Of a DNA stretch of 64,000 nt, positions 54,643-64,000 are shown piece by piece. Below the pieces are notes generated by a model. It worked only from the letters and a program-made list of their open reading frames with translations, was not told the origin of the DNA and did no database searches. Both the position numbers and the translations under genes were made by a program. Source of the stretch: Tritrichomonas musculus (lineage: Eukaryota; Parabasalia; Tritrichomonadida; Tritrichomonadidae); the NCBI GenBank assembly GCA_039105265.1, contig JAPFFF010000001.1, positions 7,316,001 to 7,380,000 on the forward strand, in the 5' to 3' direction. The stretch's first letter is position 1. Each line of letters starts with the position of its first letter.

Positions 54643-56589
54643 ATGTTCTACTTGCTTTTTTTCTCAAATAGCATTTTTTCTTTACCAAAAACATCTCCTT
54701 CTCTCTCATCCAATGAATTTTCGAGAATAAATTATCTCAGTTACTCGACTCCAGACGCATATTCTTTTAAATTACCCGCAGGAAGATATAAAATCACATG
54801 CTATGGAGCACAAGGCGGTCTTGCATATAATGGTGGCAATATTGCCAGTAATGGAGGCAAAGGTGCAAAAGTATCTGGATATATAAATGTTGACGGAAGT
54901 GGTAAAACATTTTACGCAGTTGTTGGAGACATTGGCAAATCAAGATCAACTGGTCTTGCAGATGGCGGATTCAATGGCGGTGGCAATTCTGGATGGAATA
55001 AAAAATACAAGCATCATTGGCATTCCAAGCAATTTAGCAACGGTCCTGGAGGTGGAGGAGGAGCCAGTGACATCCGCATTAATACAAATGAGTACACGAA
55101 TAGAATAATGGTCGCTGCAGGAGGTTCTGGTGCTGCTATCAATCTTGGAGGGGCGCCTGGAGGAGATTTGACTGGATACACAATCAATGGGCCTTCTTCA
55201 AGGACAACTCAAACTGAAGGAAACGAAAATGGTCAAGGTTCAAATGGAGCAACAGCTAAACATTACCCATCAACAGGCGGTGGAGGTGGATATAGAGGAG
55301 GCATGGAAGGAACAGCTTCAAATAGTGATCCTGTTGGCTCCATTGCAGACAGTGGGTCATCATACATATCTGGATATCAAGGCTGCACATCTCATCCAGA
55401 GATAAAATTTGATTCAGGAAAAATGGAAGTTGGAGTAAGAGAAGGAATAGGCTATATTCAAATAGACCAAGTTTATGAATGTCCATCACATTGTGAAAGA
55501 TGCTCGGGTTCAAATCAATGCACTGAATGTGAACAAGATTACATTATTCATGAAGGATTATGTTATCCATCATGTCCATCTGGAACAATCAATAGGTATT
55601 CGTATTGTGAGCCATGCCATCAATCATGCTCTGCCTGTTCTGAATTAGCAACAAATTGCACAAGTTGCATTGATGGCTATTATTTATATGAAAATAAATG
55701 TGTGTCAATCTGCCCTGTTGGCTATGGCTATAATGGTGAGTGCTTCGATAATTGTCCAAGCGGAACCTTTGCTACTCAAAATGTATGTGATGAATGTAGT
55801 GTTTCGTGTAAAGAATGCGAAGATACTGATACAAAATGTACTGATTGTCATGAAGGTACTTATCTTTTCAATAATGAATGTGTTGAGAAATGTCCAGATA
55901 GAACTGTTCGTGAAGGGAACAAATGTGTTACTGAATGTTCAAATGGACAATTTCTATATGATGGAATCTGTTATAAAAGTTGTCCTCGAGGAACATATAA
56001 AAATGGATTGACATGTGAAGATTGTTCATCAAATTGTGCTGAATGTCGTGAAAATCCAAATACATGTTTGAAATGTCATACAGGCATGTATTTGTATAAA
56101 TCAACTTGTTATGATAGTTGTCCAAATGATTTTTATTCATATGAAAGTCATTGTATCAGCGATTGTCCTCAATTAACATTCATCGATGGTAAAAAATGTT
56201 ACGATGAATGTCCTAAAGGAAAGTTTGCTGTAGATCAAATATGCACAAGTTGTGACAGTTCGTGTGCATCTTGCTTTAATTCTTCATCTAATTGCACTGA
56301 ATGCCAGGGAGATACATATTTATATAATAACAAATGCAATTCTGAATGTCCAGAAAGAACGTATAAATATGGTAATAAGTGTCTAAATGAATGTCCTGAT
56401 GGAACTTTCACTCGTGATAATGAATGCAAAGATGAGATTAGTTTTTATGAAGTTGAAGAAATAGTTAAAAGAGAACCAAAAGTTTCTAAAAAAGTCATTA
56501 AAATCGTTTTGCCAATTGTAGTTGTAGTTTTTGCTATTGAAGCTGGTTTAGCTATATGGATGCTTTTGTGTACTCTGTACATTTGCTAA
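54643..56589 (+). CDS. Glycine-rich and Cys-rich surface membrane protein
   Basis: The 648-residue protein has an N-terminal signal peptide (MFYLLFFSNSIFSLPKTSPS). A glycine-rich domain follows (about 45-265: RYKITCYGAQGGLAY, FNGGGNSG, GPGGGGGASDIR, MVAAGGSGA), resembling the glycine-rich domain of ALK-type receptors. Then come about 320 residues of furin/VSP-like Cys repeats (CPSHCERCSGSNQCTECEQD; CHQSCSACSELATNCTSC). A membrane span (IVLPIVVVVFAIEAGLAIWM, about 620-640) ends the protein. It is probably a type I cell-surface protein. Such Gly-rich plus Cys-repeat proteins are expanded in trichomonads; adhesion or sensing roles are speculative. Confidence 0.88.
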   Translation: MFYLLFFSNSIFSLPKTSPSLSSNEFSRINYLSYSTPDAYSFKLPAGRYKITCYGAQGGLAYNGGNIASNGGKGAKVSGYINVDGSGKTFYAVVGDIGKSRSTGLADGGFNGGGNSGWNKKYKHHWHSKQFSNGPGGGGGASDIRINTNEYTNRIMVAAGGSGAAINLGGAPGGDLTGYTINGPSSRTTQTEGNENGQGSNGATAKHYPSTGGGGGYRGGMEGTASNSDPVGSIADSGSSYISGYQGCTSHPEIKFDSGKMEVGVREGIGYIQIDQVYECPSHCERCSGSNQCTECEQDYIIHEGLCYPSCPSGTINRYSYCEPCHQSCSACSELATNCTSCIDGYYLYENKCVSICPVGYGYNGECFDNCPSGTFATQNVCDECSVSCKECEDTDTKCTDCHEGTYLFNNECVEKCPDRTVREGNKCVTECSNGQFLYDGICYKSCPRGTYKNGLTCEDCSSNCAECRENPNTCLKCHTGMYLYKSTCYDSCPNDFYSYESHCISDCPQLTFIDGKKCYDECPKGKFAVDQICTSCDSSCASCFNSSSNCTECQGDTYLYNNKCNSECPERTYKYGNKCLNECPDGTFTRDNECKDEISFYEVEEIVKREPKVSKKVIKIVLPIVVVVFAIEAGLAIWMLLCTLYIC

Positions 56590-58013
56590 TCTTCTAATTA
56601 TTGATGAATAATAATAAAAAAAGCTTTTTTGGTAATTTTTTTTTATATATATTAAGAAATAGTCTTTAATGATTTTATTTGTTGAAATGATTTACTCTTA
56701 AGAGTTCGAAACTGCTTTTCTACATCAGAAAAACTCATTGATAATTATCAAATTTCAGAAATGACTGATATTAATGATGTAATTAGGTATAATATCAATA
56801 ATTTTTGATGCTTTTTTTATCTCTTACATAGTCAATAAAAGTTCTAAAATATTTTTCAATTTCAACAAAATCTGAAATGATTTGAAATTTCAATGCAATG
56901 AATTTGAATGTTGTTGTTTTTGTATTTAAATGTCCCAGATTTTGATATAAATGCTTTCAGTTGTTATTCATTTGTAGTGAAATATGCTTTGAGATTAATT
57001 CCTCAATTTCACTCGGAATTGAATATTTTCACATGCTTGTTGTTAGTTCAAGTTTTTTCACTGACTTTCATGTCTCTAATGAATTGCATTTTATCAGAAA
57101 TTGATGCGAATTCAAGCAGGTGAGCATGCATATATCAAAAGTGAAATTTGGTTCTGTAAATTAACTCTCAAATAAATAATTATTTGGCTTAAAGCGAACG
57201 CAAAATTATTTGACTCTATTTATTTGAATCAAAGCACATCAAATATTACAATCAGATGAAGAAATAATTCTTCATCAGAGAAGCGCGCGCACTCCAATTT
57301 TGAGAAATAAAGATTGTCTTGAAGCATTTTCTAATGATTCGTAGCAAGCAAGTGAACATCATTTAATTGAAGGCAATGAAAGTGAGAAATCAGATTCAAG
57401 CAACAATGCATATTTTTCCAAAGTTTCAGATAAATTTCCTGTCATTGTGTTTGAATTTGAGCTCTTTTCTAAAGATTAGCAGTAAATAAAAGATAACTTG
57501 CAATTTTCTGTGATTAAAAAAGGAACATAATTTCTTTTAATAATAAGTAATTGGTGAACGTGCAGTTTCTAGTTTTTATGAATGATGAGCGCATAGTTAT
57601 TTGTGATTGATTCAACTATCATTCTAGTAAATGTTAACATGTTAATAAATTATTAAAATTGCTTTTTGTATGTTTTGATTGATGATTGCAATGAGAATAA
57701 CTTTAATTATATAATATAAATAAATATCCTTTTTCAATGTTTTTTAGAAATTTCTAGCCATACAAGAATTGGTTCAAAGTTTGGATCTAATTAGTTTTAG
57801 TTTAATTTGAATTATTTTTTTTTTGTTACATTTGTTATTTGTGTTATAACAAAACTTCCATTAATTATACTAAAAAGAGTATTTCACTAAAAAAAATCTA
57901 TTTTAATTTAATAGGAATTGCTATATCTGCACTCCTTTCTAAAATTTTATATGATCATATATGCTATTAAAAAGTTTCTATATGAATCATGGTCTTACAA
58001 ATTCTCATTTATA
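56590..58013. other. Long intergenic region
   Basis: The 1.4 kb are slightly less AT-rich in places (57180-57480, including GCGCGCGCAC at 57283) and could contain a decayed gene, but every frame has frequent stops. A 71-codon frame (56908-57123) has no recognisable features and I do not call it. Confidence 0.35.
58005..58010 (+). promoter_or_regulatory. Initiator-like element (TCATTT) of the NOP16 gene
   Basis: TCATTT lies 3 bases before the chosen ATG (58014). Parabasalid initiators have consensus TCA(+1)Py(T/A) within about 20 bases of the start codon. Its position supports the downstream ATG over the one at 57918. Confidence 0.55.
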
Positions 58014-58547
58014 ATGGGAAAAAGAAAGACAACAATACTTAAACAGAAATATTTAAGAAGAAAGAAATTAAGGGAAACGCCGAGGCTTCCTCCTGAAGTA
58101 GCTGAAGCTTTGAGAGAAAAAGGTGTCGACATATCAGCAACAACAAGTAAACAGTTTTATTCTAAACTTGGACTTCAAAGTGATCCAAACGCTGATGTGA
58201 AGCAAAGTTTAGGATTTAATGATAAACTTCATCAACTCAGATCAAAAAATAAGAAACCAGAGCAGAAGCCAGAAGGAGATGCCAAAATTTTTGAAGAAGT
58301 TGTTGAATCTATTCCTCATTCTGGTGGATATAAAAAGAAATTAAATGATTACGAAATAAAATGCATAGCTCAACTTCGCGCATATTATGGAGACGATCTC
58401 GAAATGATGATGATCGATCATAAACGAAATCCAATGCAATGGACTCTCGCGCAACTAAAAAGATATATGAATTTATATGAAGAAGAAGCAAAAGAACTTG
58501 CTGAACAAGTCCATCAAACCGAACAAGAAGGTAATGAAGAAAAATAG
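58014..58547 (+). CDS. NOP16: NOP16-like ribosome biogenesis protein
   Basis: I chose the ATG at 58014 (MGKRKTTILKQKYLRRKKLR). The frame extends upstream to 57918, but that leader is hydrophobic, unlike NOP16, and the initiator lies in it. The 177-residue protein has the basic N-terminus of NOP16, a central LPPEVAEALREKGVDISAT region and the C-terminal signature LRAYYGDDLEMMMIDHKRNP followed by MQWTLAQLKRYMN. NOP16 is a nucleolar factor for 60S subunit assembly. Length is close to family size. Confidence 0.82.
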   Translation: MGKRKTTILKQKYLRRKKLRETPRLPPEVAEALREKGVDISATTSKQFYSKLGLQSDPNADVKQSLGFNDKLHQLRSKNKKPEQKPEGDAKIFEEVVESIPHSGGYKKKLNDYEIKCIAQLRAYYGDDLEMMMIDHKRNPMQWTLAQLKRYMNLYEEEAKELAEQVHQTEQEGNEEK

Positions 58548-58896
58548 ATTCTATGTTATTTAATTAAATCCATCTTTATTATAATAAAAGATTATTTTTT
58601 CGATAATATTATTTTTAAAATGAATCAAAAGTTTCAGAATAAAAAATATGATTAACTGCTTCTTCCTGTTGTAAGATTAAATGGTATCTTATTTTTTTAA
58701 ATCATAAGAATAGAGTTTTTATAATCAAATTTTTCATATTAGTCGATTTGTATATTTTTATGAATATATTGGAGAATTTATCTCTGAATGAAATCAATGT
58801 TAAACAATTATCTAATTAAATATACTTATAACTGTTATTTTCCGAGGAGATAAATCTGATTAAAATGGTGGTGCAAAATTGTATATTCAATTATTA

Positions 58897-59181
58897 CAGT
58901 ATAGTAAAAAAATATGAAATCGTCAAAAAATACTAAAAAAGTTGGAAAATACACTTTTTCAAAGAAATAAGGCCAAATTTGCTTGGCTAATTCTTTTTAT
59001 CGTCATTTGAAAAAATGGATTTTCGAACTTTTTCGTAAAATTCAAAAAGCTGGAAAAGCTACTTTTTCAAATGACGATAAAACAATATTTACTCAAAAAA
59101 ATTGAGTGTTTATTATGAAAAAGCTTGTTTTCCAACTTTTTGAATAATATTTTTACGTTTTCATATTTTTTTACTATACTG
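58897..59181. mobile_element. 285-bp MITE, Tc1/mariner type (TA target)
   Basis: Perfect 23-base inverted ends (CAGTATAGTAAAAAAATATG plus AAA at 58897-58919, reversed at 59159-59181) are flanked by TA on both sides (58895-58896, 59182-59183). Inner arms also pair: TTTTTATCGTCATTTGAAAA near 58997 with its reverse complement near 59065. The whole element can fold into one long hairpin. No coding capacity. Confidence 0.88.
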
Positions 59182-59432
59182 TAAATAGTTAACGATCTGA
59201 AATTCATGAAAATGTTGAACAAATTTTTGTTTATAAAAATGCATCAATGGATAAAGCAATGAGAATCAATTTATGTTTGGATTATTATTTTACACCAAAT
59301 TTGATTCTTATTGAGGATAAAATGCATAAAATATTTTTCTGATATTTGTGAATAAAACTTTTCAAATGATTCAAACAAAATTTTATTTGTTGTGAATTCG
59401 TTATTTTAAACTAGCGACCGTTAAATCGTTTA

Positions 59433-60593
59433 ATGTCTCATTCACGTTCTGCAGATAAAAAAGCGCTCGATGAATTTGCCCTTATGAGGCAAATCTACGA
59501 TAATCTTGAATACCTCGATTATGAATCGGAATTCGATCCGGTTTCCCGCCATTTTCCATATTTAACACCCTATTATTTCGCGCTTCCTGGGCAATCAGGA
59601 AAAGAGCAATTTGATTACTTTGCAGCTTTAACAATTTGGCTTATGCAAAAATATCATAATAGTGATATTGCAACTCCATCTGACTACGATGATCCCTCTC
59701 AAGTTGCTGATAATATTATTCTTGCTTTGCCATCAATTGGTTTTAAACTAAGTTTCTCATCAACAAAAATTGTCCCAGGTCATGGGCTTCCTGTTTGTAC
59801 AATTCTTGATGCTTTATTAAGGTTAACAATTAAAAAGCAGCATTTTTCTCCGAATGGTTTTAGAGCAGTAAGTGGACTTGGTGGTAAAGAAGAAGTTGAA
59901 ACAGTTGGTGGATCAGATGAAGACGAAGATGGTATAATTGATGACGCAGTTGATATTGCAAGTGACGATGATAACGATAATGTGGCTGATTCTTTTCAAA
60001 CAAACGATTTTGGAAATGATCGAGCAACAAAAGTTATTGATTCTCTCGAGTTAAAGGCAGAAGCAGAAAGAGTTGCTCCAAAATTACAGATACATATTCC
60101 TTCAACAAAAAGTGATTGGAGAAGTCACTTTGCGCAAATGAACCAACACCATCAGCATATTAATGAAATTATGGCTCAACTTTCTCCAATTTTGCAAAAA
60201 GTTGGTACTGACGTCACCAAAGCAATTGAAGCTATACAAACAAGAGAGAAAAACTTAAATATTCGATTTGAAACGAGTGTATCAGAATATGCCACGCGTG
60301 CATCAGCTCTTGCTGAAGTCGAAAAGAAACATGCACAAAGAGTTGCTGAAGTTAATAAACTTCAAGACGAATTAAATTCAGTTGTAAATAAATTGGCAAC
60401 AACAAAAGAATCTCTAAACGAAAAACAGAAAGAAGCAAGTGATAATTCACCGCTAATGAAAATGAAATCTGCAATTAATAAATTGCGTGATGATATTAAA
60501 GCGTTAGAACTACAGTCAGCAATTTTACAGAGAAGTTTAACTCAATCATGGCTCGAAGAGAATGAAATAACAGAAGCAGATGCGTATGAGTAA
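59433..60593 (+). CDS. IFT57: Intraflagellar transport protein 57
   Basis: The 386-residue protein has the IFT57/HIPPI N-terminal domain: IYDNLEYLDYESEFD (about 21-35), HFPYLTPYYFALPGQSGKEQ (44-63), LTIWLMQKYHNSDIATPSDY, DDPSQVADNIILALPSIG and KIVPGHGLPVCTILDALLRL (about 111-130). An acidic linker follows (155-185), then a C-terminal coiled coil (about 235-375). IFT57 is a subunit of the IFT-B complex that moves cargo in flagella. Length is near the family norm (about 400-430). It shows that the organism is flagellated. Confidence 0.93.
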   Translation: MSHSRSADKKALDEFALMRQIYDNLEYLDYESEFDPVSRHFPYLTPYYFALPGQSGKEQFDYFAALTIWLMQKYHNSDIATPSDYDDPSQVADNIILALPSIGFKLSFSSTKIVPGHGLPVCTILDALLRLTIKKQHFSPNGFRAVSGLGGKEEVETVGGSDEDEDGIIDDAVDIASDDDNDNVADSFQTNDFGNDRATKVIDSLELKAEAERVAPKLQIHIPSTKSDWRSHFAQMNQHHQHINEIMAQLSPILQKVGTDVTKAIEAIQTREKNLNIRFETSVSEYATRASALAEVEKKHAQRVAEVNKLQDELNSVVNKLATTKESLNEKQKEASDNSPLMKMKSAINKLRDDIKALELQSAILQRSLTQSWLEENEITEADAYE

Positions 60594-60834
60594 TTAATAA
60601 TAATAATACTTTATGATTTTATTTGATTTAGGACTAAAATTCAATAAATAAAGATTTATATTGAAATGTAATTTCTCCTTTATATTATACGAGTTTTTAT
60701 ATAGAAGATTGATAAAAGATTTTTAATAACCGCTTTTTGGGGTTTTAGGTTCGATTTTTGGAGAAACCGTTGATTATTAATCCAAGTTTTAATTTAATTC
60801 TTTTTTTTTCGAACTTTCTTTTTTTTAATTCGAA

Positions 60835-63800
60835 ATGGATCAAAGAATTCCAAATGAAACGCCTAATATTACAGGAAATAATGCCAATCCTCAGCAAATG
60901 CCTTTTTACAATTTACAAGGTCAAAATATCATAAATAATCCTCAAGAAATTCCGCTTCCCAATCAACAACCTTTTATTCCAGGAATGGAGACTGGAGTTC
61001 CTACTGGAAGAGGGCGAGGGCGTGGGCGTGGGAGAGGCCGAGGAAGAGCTAGAGGATCTCGCGGTCGAGGTCACGGACGCAAAAACAGTAGTGAAGAATC
61101 AGACGAAGATTTCGTTCCGCTAGTAGAAACGTCAACAAATGATATTCGGCGATCAACTCGTTCACATCAATCTCGAACAACATATCATGACGATAGTCCT
61201 GATGAAAACGAAGATACAGAAGGAAACGAAGCAATTTCATACGAAACGCATGGTGAAGGTCCACAGGTTGATCTTATTTTAAGTAAATCATCAGAAGAAT
61301 CAAGATCTTCTTATTTAGTCAAATTTACTCATAAATCATATATTCATAGTGCATTAGTTTCAGAAGAAGAATTAAAAAGAGGTTCACACACAAATCCATT
61401 ATTGAAAAAATTTGATAAAGCTTTATTTGAAAGTTTAGAAATTGTTTCTGACGTCGGCCCTGATTTAATTAATCCACTTCAGGTACCAATTGATTTATTT
61501 CATTTTTATGTTGATAAAATCGTAGATTATCGATCATCAAACTCAGATAATCAAGATAATTCAGAAGAAACTTTAGATACTTCCCGTTACATACCAGGAA
61601 TCCCTACAGAAACGTTACCTCCATCTAAATATCTAGATGAGATTACCAAATATGAAAATCCTTTTCATACTGGCGATAATTATTTTGAAAATGAAATGCC
61701 AGATGATGGATCATGCCACTTAAAAGTAGATAAAGAAGAAGAAAGTCTTTCGGAAACTGAGTCGTCCAAAGAATTGGATACAGTACCCCCAGAAAACATT
61801 GAATACTTAGTTAAATGGCAAGGTGAGATTGAGTCGCATTCAACATGGGAAAATCCAAAAAGATTAAGAGATTCAGAAGAAGAACTATTTGTCCCTGCCA
61901 ATGTCGATCAAATGAATAAATTAATTGATCTTTTTTGGAATCGACGAATTCACAAACGTCCTCCTGAAATTCCTTTATCTCATTTTATTTATGAAATTAA
62001 CAACAACAGTGAAGAATCAAGGAATCAATTTGAAAGGACAAACAGAGAGTTTTTCAAAAACAGACTTGAATCTTTAACTGAAAGTCAGCGCAATTGTGTT
62101 CTGCATTTATTTAAAACCAAAATACATAAGAAAGAGACTGTTATTTACGGTAAAAACCTAGGTGGAAGTGGACGAGTTGTATGTATTGTTGCCTATCTGG
62201 AAATTCTACGAAATGTTTTCCATCACCGAAAACCAACAATAATTCTTGTTGATAGCAGATTTGCTTGGGTTTGGGTACAGGCCATTCACGAGTTAAGTAG
62301 TCTTTATTGGGTTGAATATAATGGATTAGTTTCAAATCGTCTGGTTGTTCTTAATCGAGAACTTGGACCAAAAGACTCCAAATTCGATGTTTTAATCACA
62401 GATCTTGATGTTTATAGTAAAGAAATTGGCACGCTTGGAAGATATAATTGGGGATCAATTGTTATTGACACCTTATCGCATGGTGTTAATCAAGGTATAA
62501 AGACCAATATTAATTTATCACTGGTTAAAAAGATAAAAATCGAACATAAAATTTATTTAATGAATAGTGAAGAAGATGAGCCATCAACGCCTTCATCAAT
62601 ATTATCATTTGTAATGCCAAATTATCCTTTCACATTCGAAGAGAAGCTTGTTTTTGTTGGGAATGCCACATCAACTCAAACTCACCAAAAATTAAAGAAA
62701 TTATTTAAAAATAAAGCGACTAGACATCAAGCTTCAAGAGCTTCTTATCCTATTTTACTCGAGCTTCTTCGTTCTTACACGCATCCTTTCCTAGTGCCAA
62801 GTATGAAGAAGGCCATTGTTCAAGAGTACAAATCAAAATTTGGTGTAGCTCCCAATTCAGCACTTCAGCAATTTGAATATATGTCATTGTTAGTTGAATC
62901 ATCATGTAAAATCCAGAAACTTTTTGAAATAATTGATGCAGATGTTATAAGTATTGTTATTTCTGATCATTTTTCCGCATTAAGAATCATCAAAAATATT
63001 TGCCAAACTAAGAATATTAATTGTGGTCTTTTGGAAAGTCCTGTTGCTAATGAAAAATTGAATTTAACACCTGATTTTGACAAAGGATTAGTTTTAATGA
63101 CGCGAAACTTCACTTCTCCACTTCTTGATGTTCTTGATGTTAAAAGAGCGTATATTCTTGATTTAGGTAGAAATTATGATTATGATATTCATTGCATCCA
63201 ATTCCTCAGACGAAAGAAACCAGTAGAAATCTATCGCTTCCTAACTTGGGATTCATTTGAAATTTCTCTATTTAACCGTTATGTTTCCGATCATCATTTT
63301 ACATGTGAATCTCTTTCGAATATTCAATCTGAGCAAATTTTAAAAATCGCTGCTTTGACAACTCAGCAAGGTCGTGGCAATGGAGTTCCTAATGAACCAC
63401 GAACTTTCCGATATCCAACTGATATTCCAAATATTTCAATGATTGATGAATCTGTTGATGAAAAGAAAGAAATTTCATCAGATGATTTTTGGGATACTGT
63501 TTTTGCGCATTCAAGAACTACTCATGTTAAGCAAATTACATGGAAGCCTAAAGATGCAGTTCGATTTCTCGATTCTTTTGTTATTCATGGAGTTGGAGAA
63601 TGGTCTAAGATATCAAATAACATAGGAAGGCCACAAGATGAAGTTATGGTTTTTGCGCGAGCAGTTTTACTATATTTAATGAATCAATTAGATGTTGATC
63701 TTAATAATTTTTCACTTTTGAATTCAATTTTATGGTTTGAAACTTTTCCAAATGGCGGATTTGATCATCAATTTGATGACAACTCAACTAAATTCTGGGA

Positions 63801-64000
63801 AAAAGTTTCTTTTAACGATCCAATTTTGCAATTGCCTGCTTTTAATAACACAACTTTTTCGAAACAGCTTCTTAATAGAAAAGAATATTATTCCCAGATT
63901 ATTGAACAGAATTGGATTATTCGTTCTTTCTTAAGTCTCAGAGTTCATCCATATTTACCAGTTCGTTATTTATCATCAAATCAAGATCCAAAATTGCAAG
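60835..64000 (+). CDS. CHD-like chromodomain protein with degenerate SNF2 ATPase (cut by window edge)
   Basis: The plus strand is open from the ATG at 60835 to the right edge (1055 residues). An RG-rich tract lies at about 58-85. Two chromodomain-like units follow: SSYLVKFTHKSYIHSALVSE (about 155-175) and IEYLVKWQGEIESHSTWENP (about 320-340), the spacing of CHD remodellers. A SNF2-like region starts near 413. At the Walker A position it reads KNLGGSGRVVC (about 438-448) instead of GxGKT, and at the DEAH position VIDTLSHG (about 543). A SANT/SLIDE-like helical region lies near 903-950 (WKPKDAVRFLDSFVIHGVGE). The protein probably reads methylated histones or DNA in the nucleus without ATP-driven remodelling. 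Confidence 0.8.
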   Translation, partial: MDQRIPNETPNITGNNANPQQMPFYNLQGQNIINNPQEIPLPNQQPFIPGMETGVPTGRGRGRGRGRGRGRARGSRGRGHGRKNSSEESDEDFVPLVETSTNDIRRSTRSHQSRTTYHDDSPDENEDTEGNEAISYETHGEGPQVDLILSKSSEESRSSYLVKFTHKSYIHSALVSEEELKRGSHTNPLLKKFDKALFESLEIVSDVGPDLINPLQVPIDLFHFYVDKIVDYRSSNSDNQDNSEETLDTSRYIPGIPTETLPPSKYLDEITKYENPFHTGDNYFENEMPDDGSCHLKVDKEEESLSETESSKELDTVPPENIEYLVKWQGEIESHSTWENPKRLRDSEEELFVPANVDQMNKLIDLFWNRRIHKRPPEIPLSHFIYEINNNSEESRNQFERTNREFFKNRLESLTESQRNCVLHLFKTKIHKKETVIYGKNLGGSGRVVCIVAYLEILRNVFHHRKPTIILVDSRFAWVWVQAIHELSSLYWVEYNGLVSNRLVVLNRELGPKDSKFDVLITDLDVYSKEIGTLGRYNWGSIVIDTLSHGVNQGIKTNINLSLVKKIKIEHKIYLMNSEEDEPSTPSSILSFVMPNYPFTFEEKLVFVGNATSTQTHQKLKKLFKNKATRHQASRASYPILLELLRSYTHPFLVPSMKKAIVQEYKSKFGVAPNSALQQFEYMSLLVESSCKIQKLFEIIDADVISIVISDHFSALRIIKNICQTKNINCGLLESPVANEKLNLTPDFDKGLVLMTRNFTSPLLDVLDVKRAYILDLGRNYDYDIHCIQFLRRKKPVEIYRFLTWDSFEISLFNRYVSDHHFTCESLSNIQSEQILKIAALTTQQGRGNGVPNEPRTFRYPTDIPNISMIDESVDEKKEISSDDFWDTVFAHSRTTHVKQITWKPKDAVRFLDSFVIHGVGEWSKISNNIGRPQDEVMVFARAVLLYLMNQLDVDLNNFSLLNSILWFETFPNGGFDHQFDDNSTKFWEKVSFNDPILQLPAFNNTTFSKQLLNRKEYYSQIIEQNWIIRSFLSLRVHPYLPVRYLSSNQDPKLQ

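Noticed and set aside
56908-57123. 71-codon frame upstream of NOP16
   Set aside because: Isolated, no motif, no start context; composition like its AT-rich surroundings.
1-64000. CRISPR arrays, rRNA genes, bacterial operons
   Set aside because: No regularly spaced repeat array, no rRNA-like conserved segments, and gene structure is eukaryotic.

Overview
The window looks like nuclear DNA of a parabasalid flagellate (trichomonad). Intergenic DNA is very AT-rich, long genes run without introns, one start codon has an initiator-like TCATTT just upstream, and the genes include the flagellar protein IFT57 and Cys-rich or single-pass surface proteins. The genus (Trichomonas, Tritrichomonas or other) cannot be settled from the sequence alone.

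Bases 1 to about 35,000 are stacked Maverick/Polinton virus-like transposons. The best preserved, Maverick-1 (3025-25706, 22,682 bp), has inverted terminal repeats and a perfect 6-bp target duplication (TACGTA). It carries a candidate major capsid protein, small basic and coiled-coil virion-type proteins, a packaging-type ATPase, a 1470-residue fibre-like protein with phage-like ALKTDIP repeats, a KilA-N protein, an HNH endonuclease, a retrovirus-like integrase and a 1707-residue family B DNA polymerase whose C-terminus appears to be an archaeo-eukaryotic primase domain. It is inserted inside the HNH endonuclease gene of a second Maverick, whose halves lie at 2855-3024 and 25707-26229. The second element carries its own capsid, small basic, coiled-coil and ATPase genes (26.3-31.8 kb). 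A polymerase N-terminal part lies at 1-2403, and a shortened polymerase relic at 32.0-34.7 kb.

Bases 35.4-39.6 kb are a DNA-transposon graveyard. A hAT element (35400-38320) has 19-bp inverted ends and an 8-bp duplication. Its transposase is split by a 759-bp miniature element with its own 8-bp duplication. Next is a TA-flanked 1.2-kb element containing a perfect 36-bp hairpin.

From 40.3 kb onward the window is ordinary host gene space: a coiled-coil protein, an EF-hand-like protein with a CaaX end, a family 3 glycoside hydrolase, a Sac-domain/FYVE-finger protein with a degenerate active site, a giant membrane protein, a glycine-rich/Cys-rich surface protein, NOP16, a small TA-flanked MITE, IFT57, and a CHD-like chromodomain protein with an eroded ATPase that runs off the right edge.

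The most interesting systems are the polymerase-primase fusion, the fibre-bearing Maverick, its asymmetric terminal repeats, and a family of short palindromes with co-varying arms scattered through both Mavericks, some inside coding sequence.
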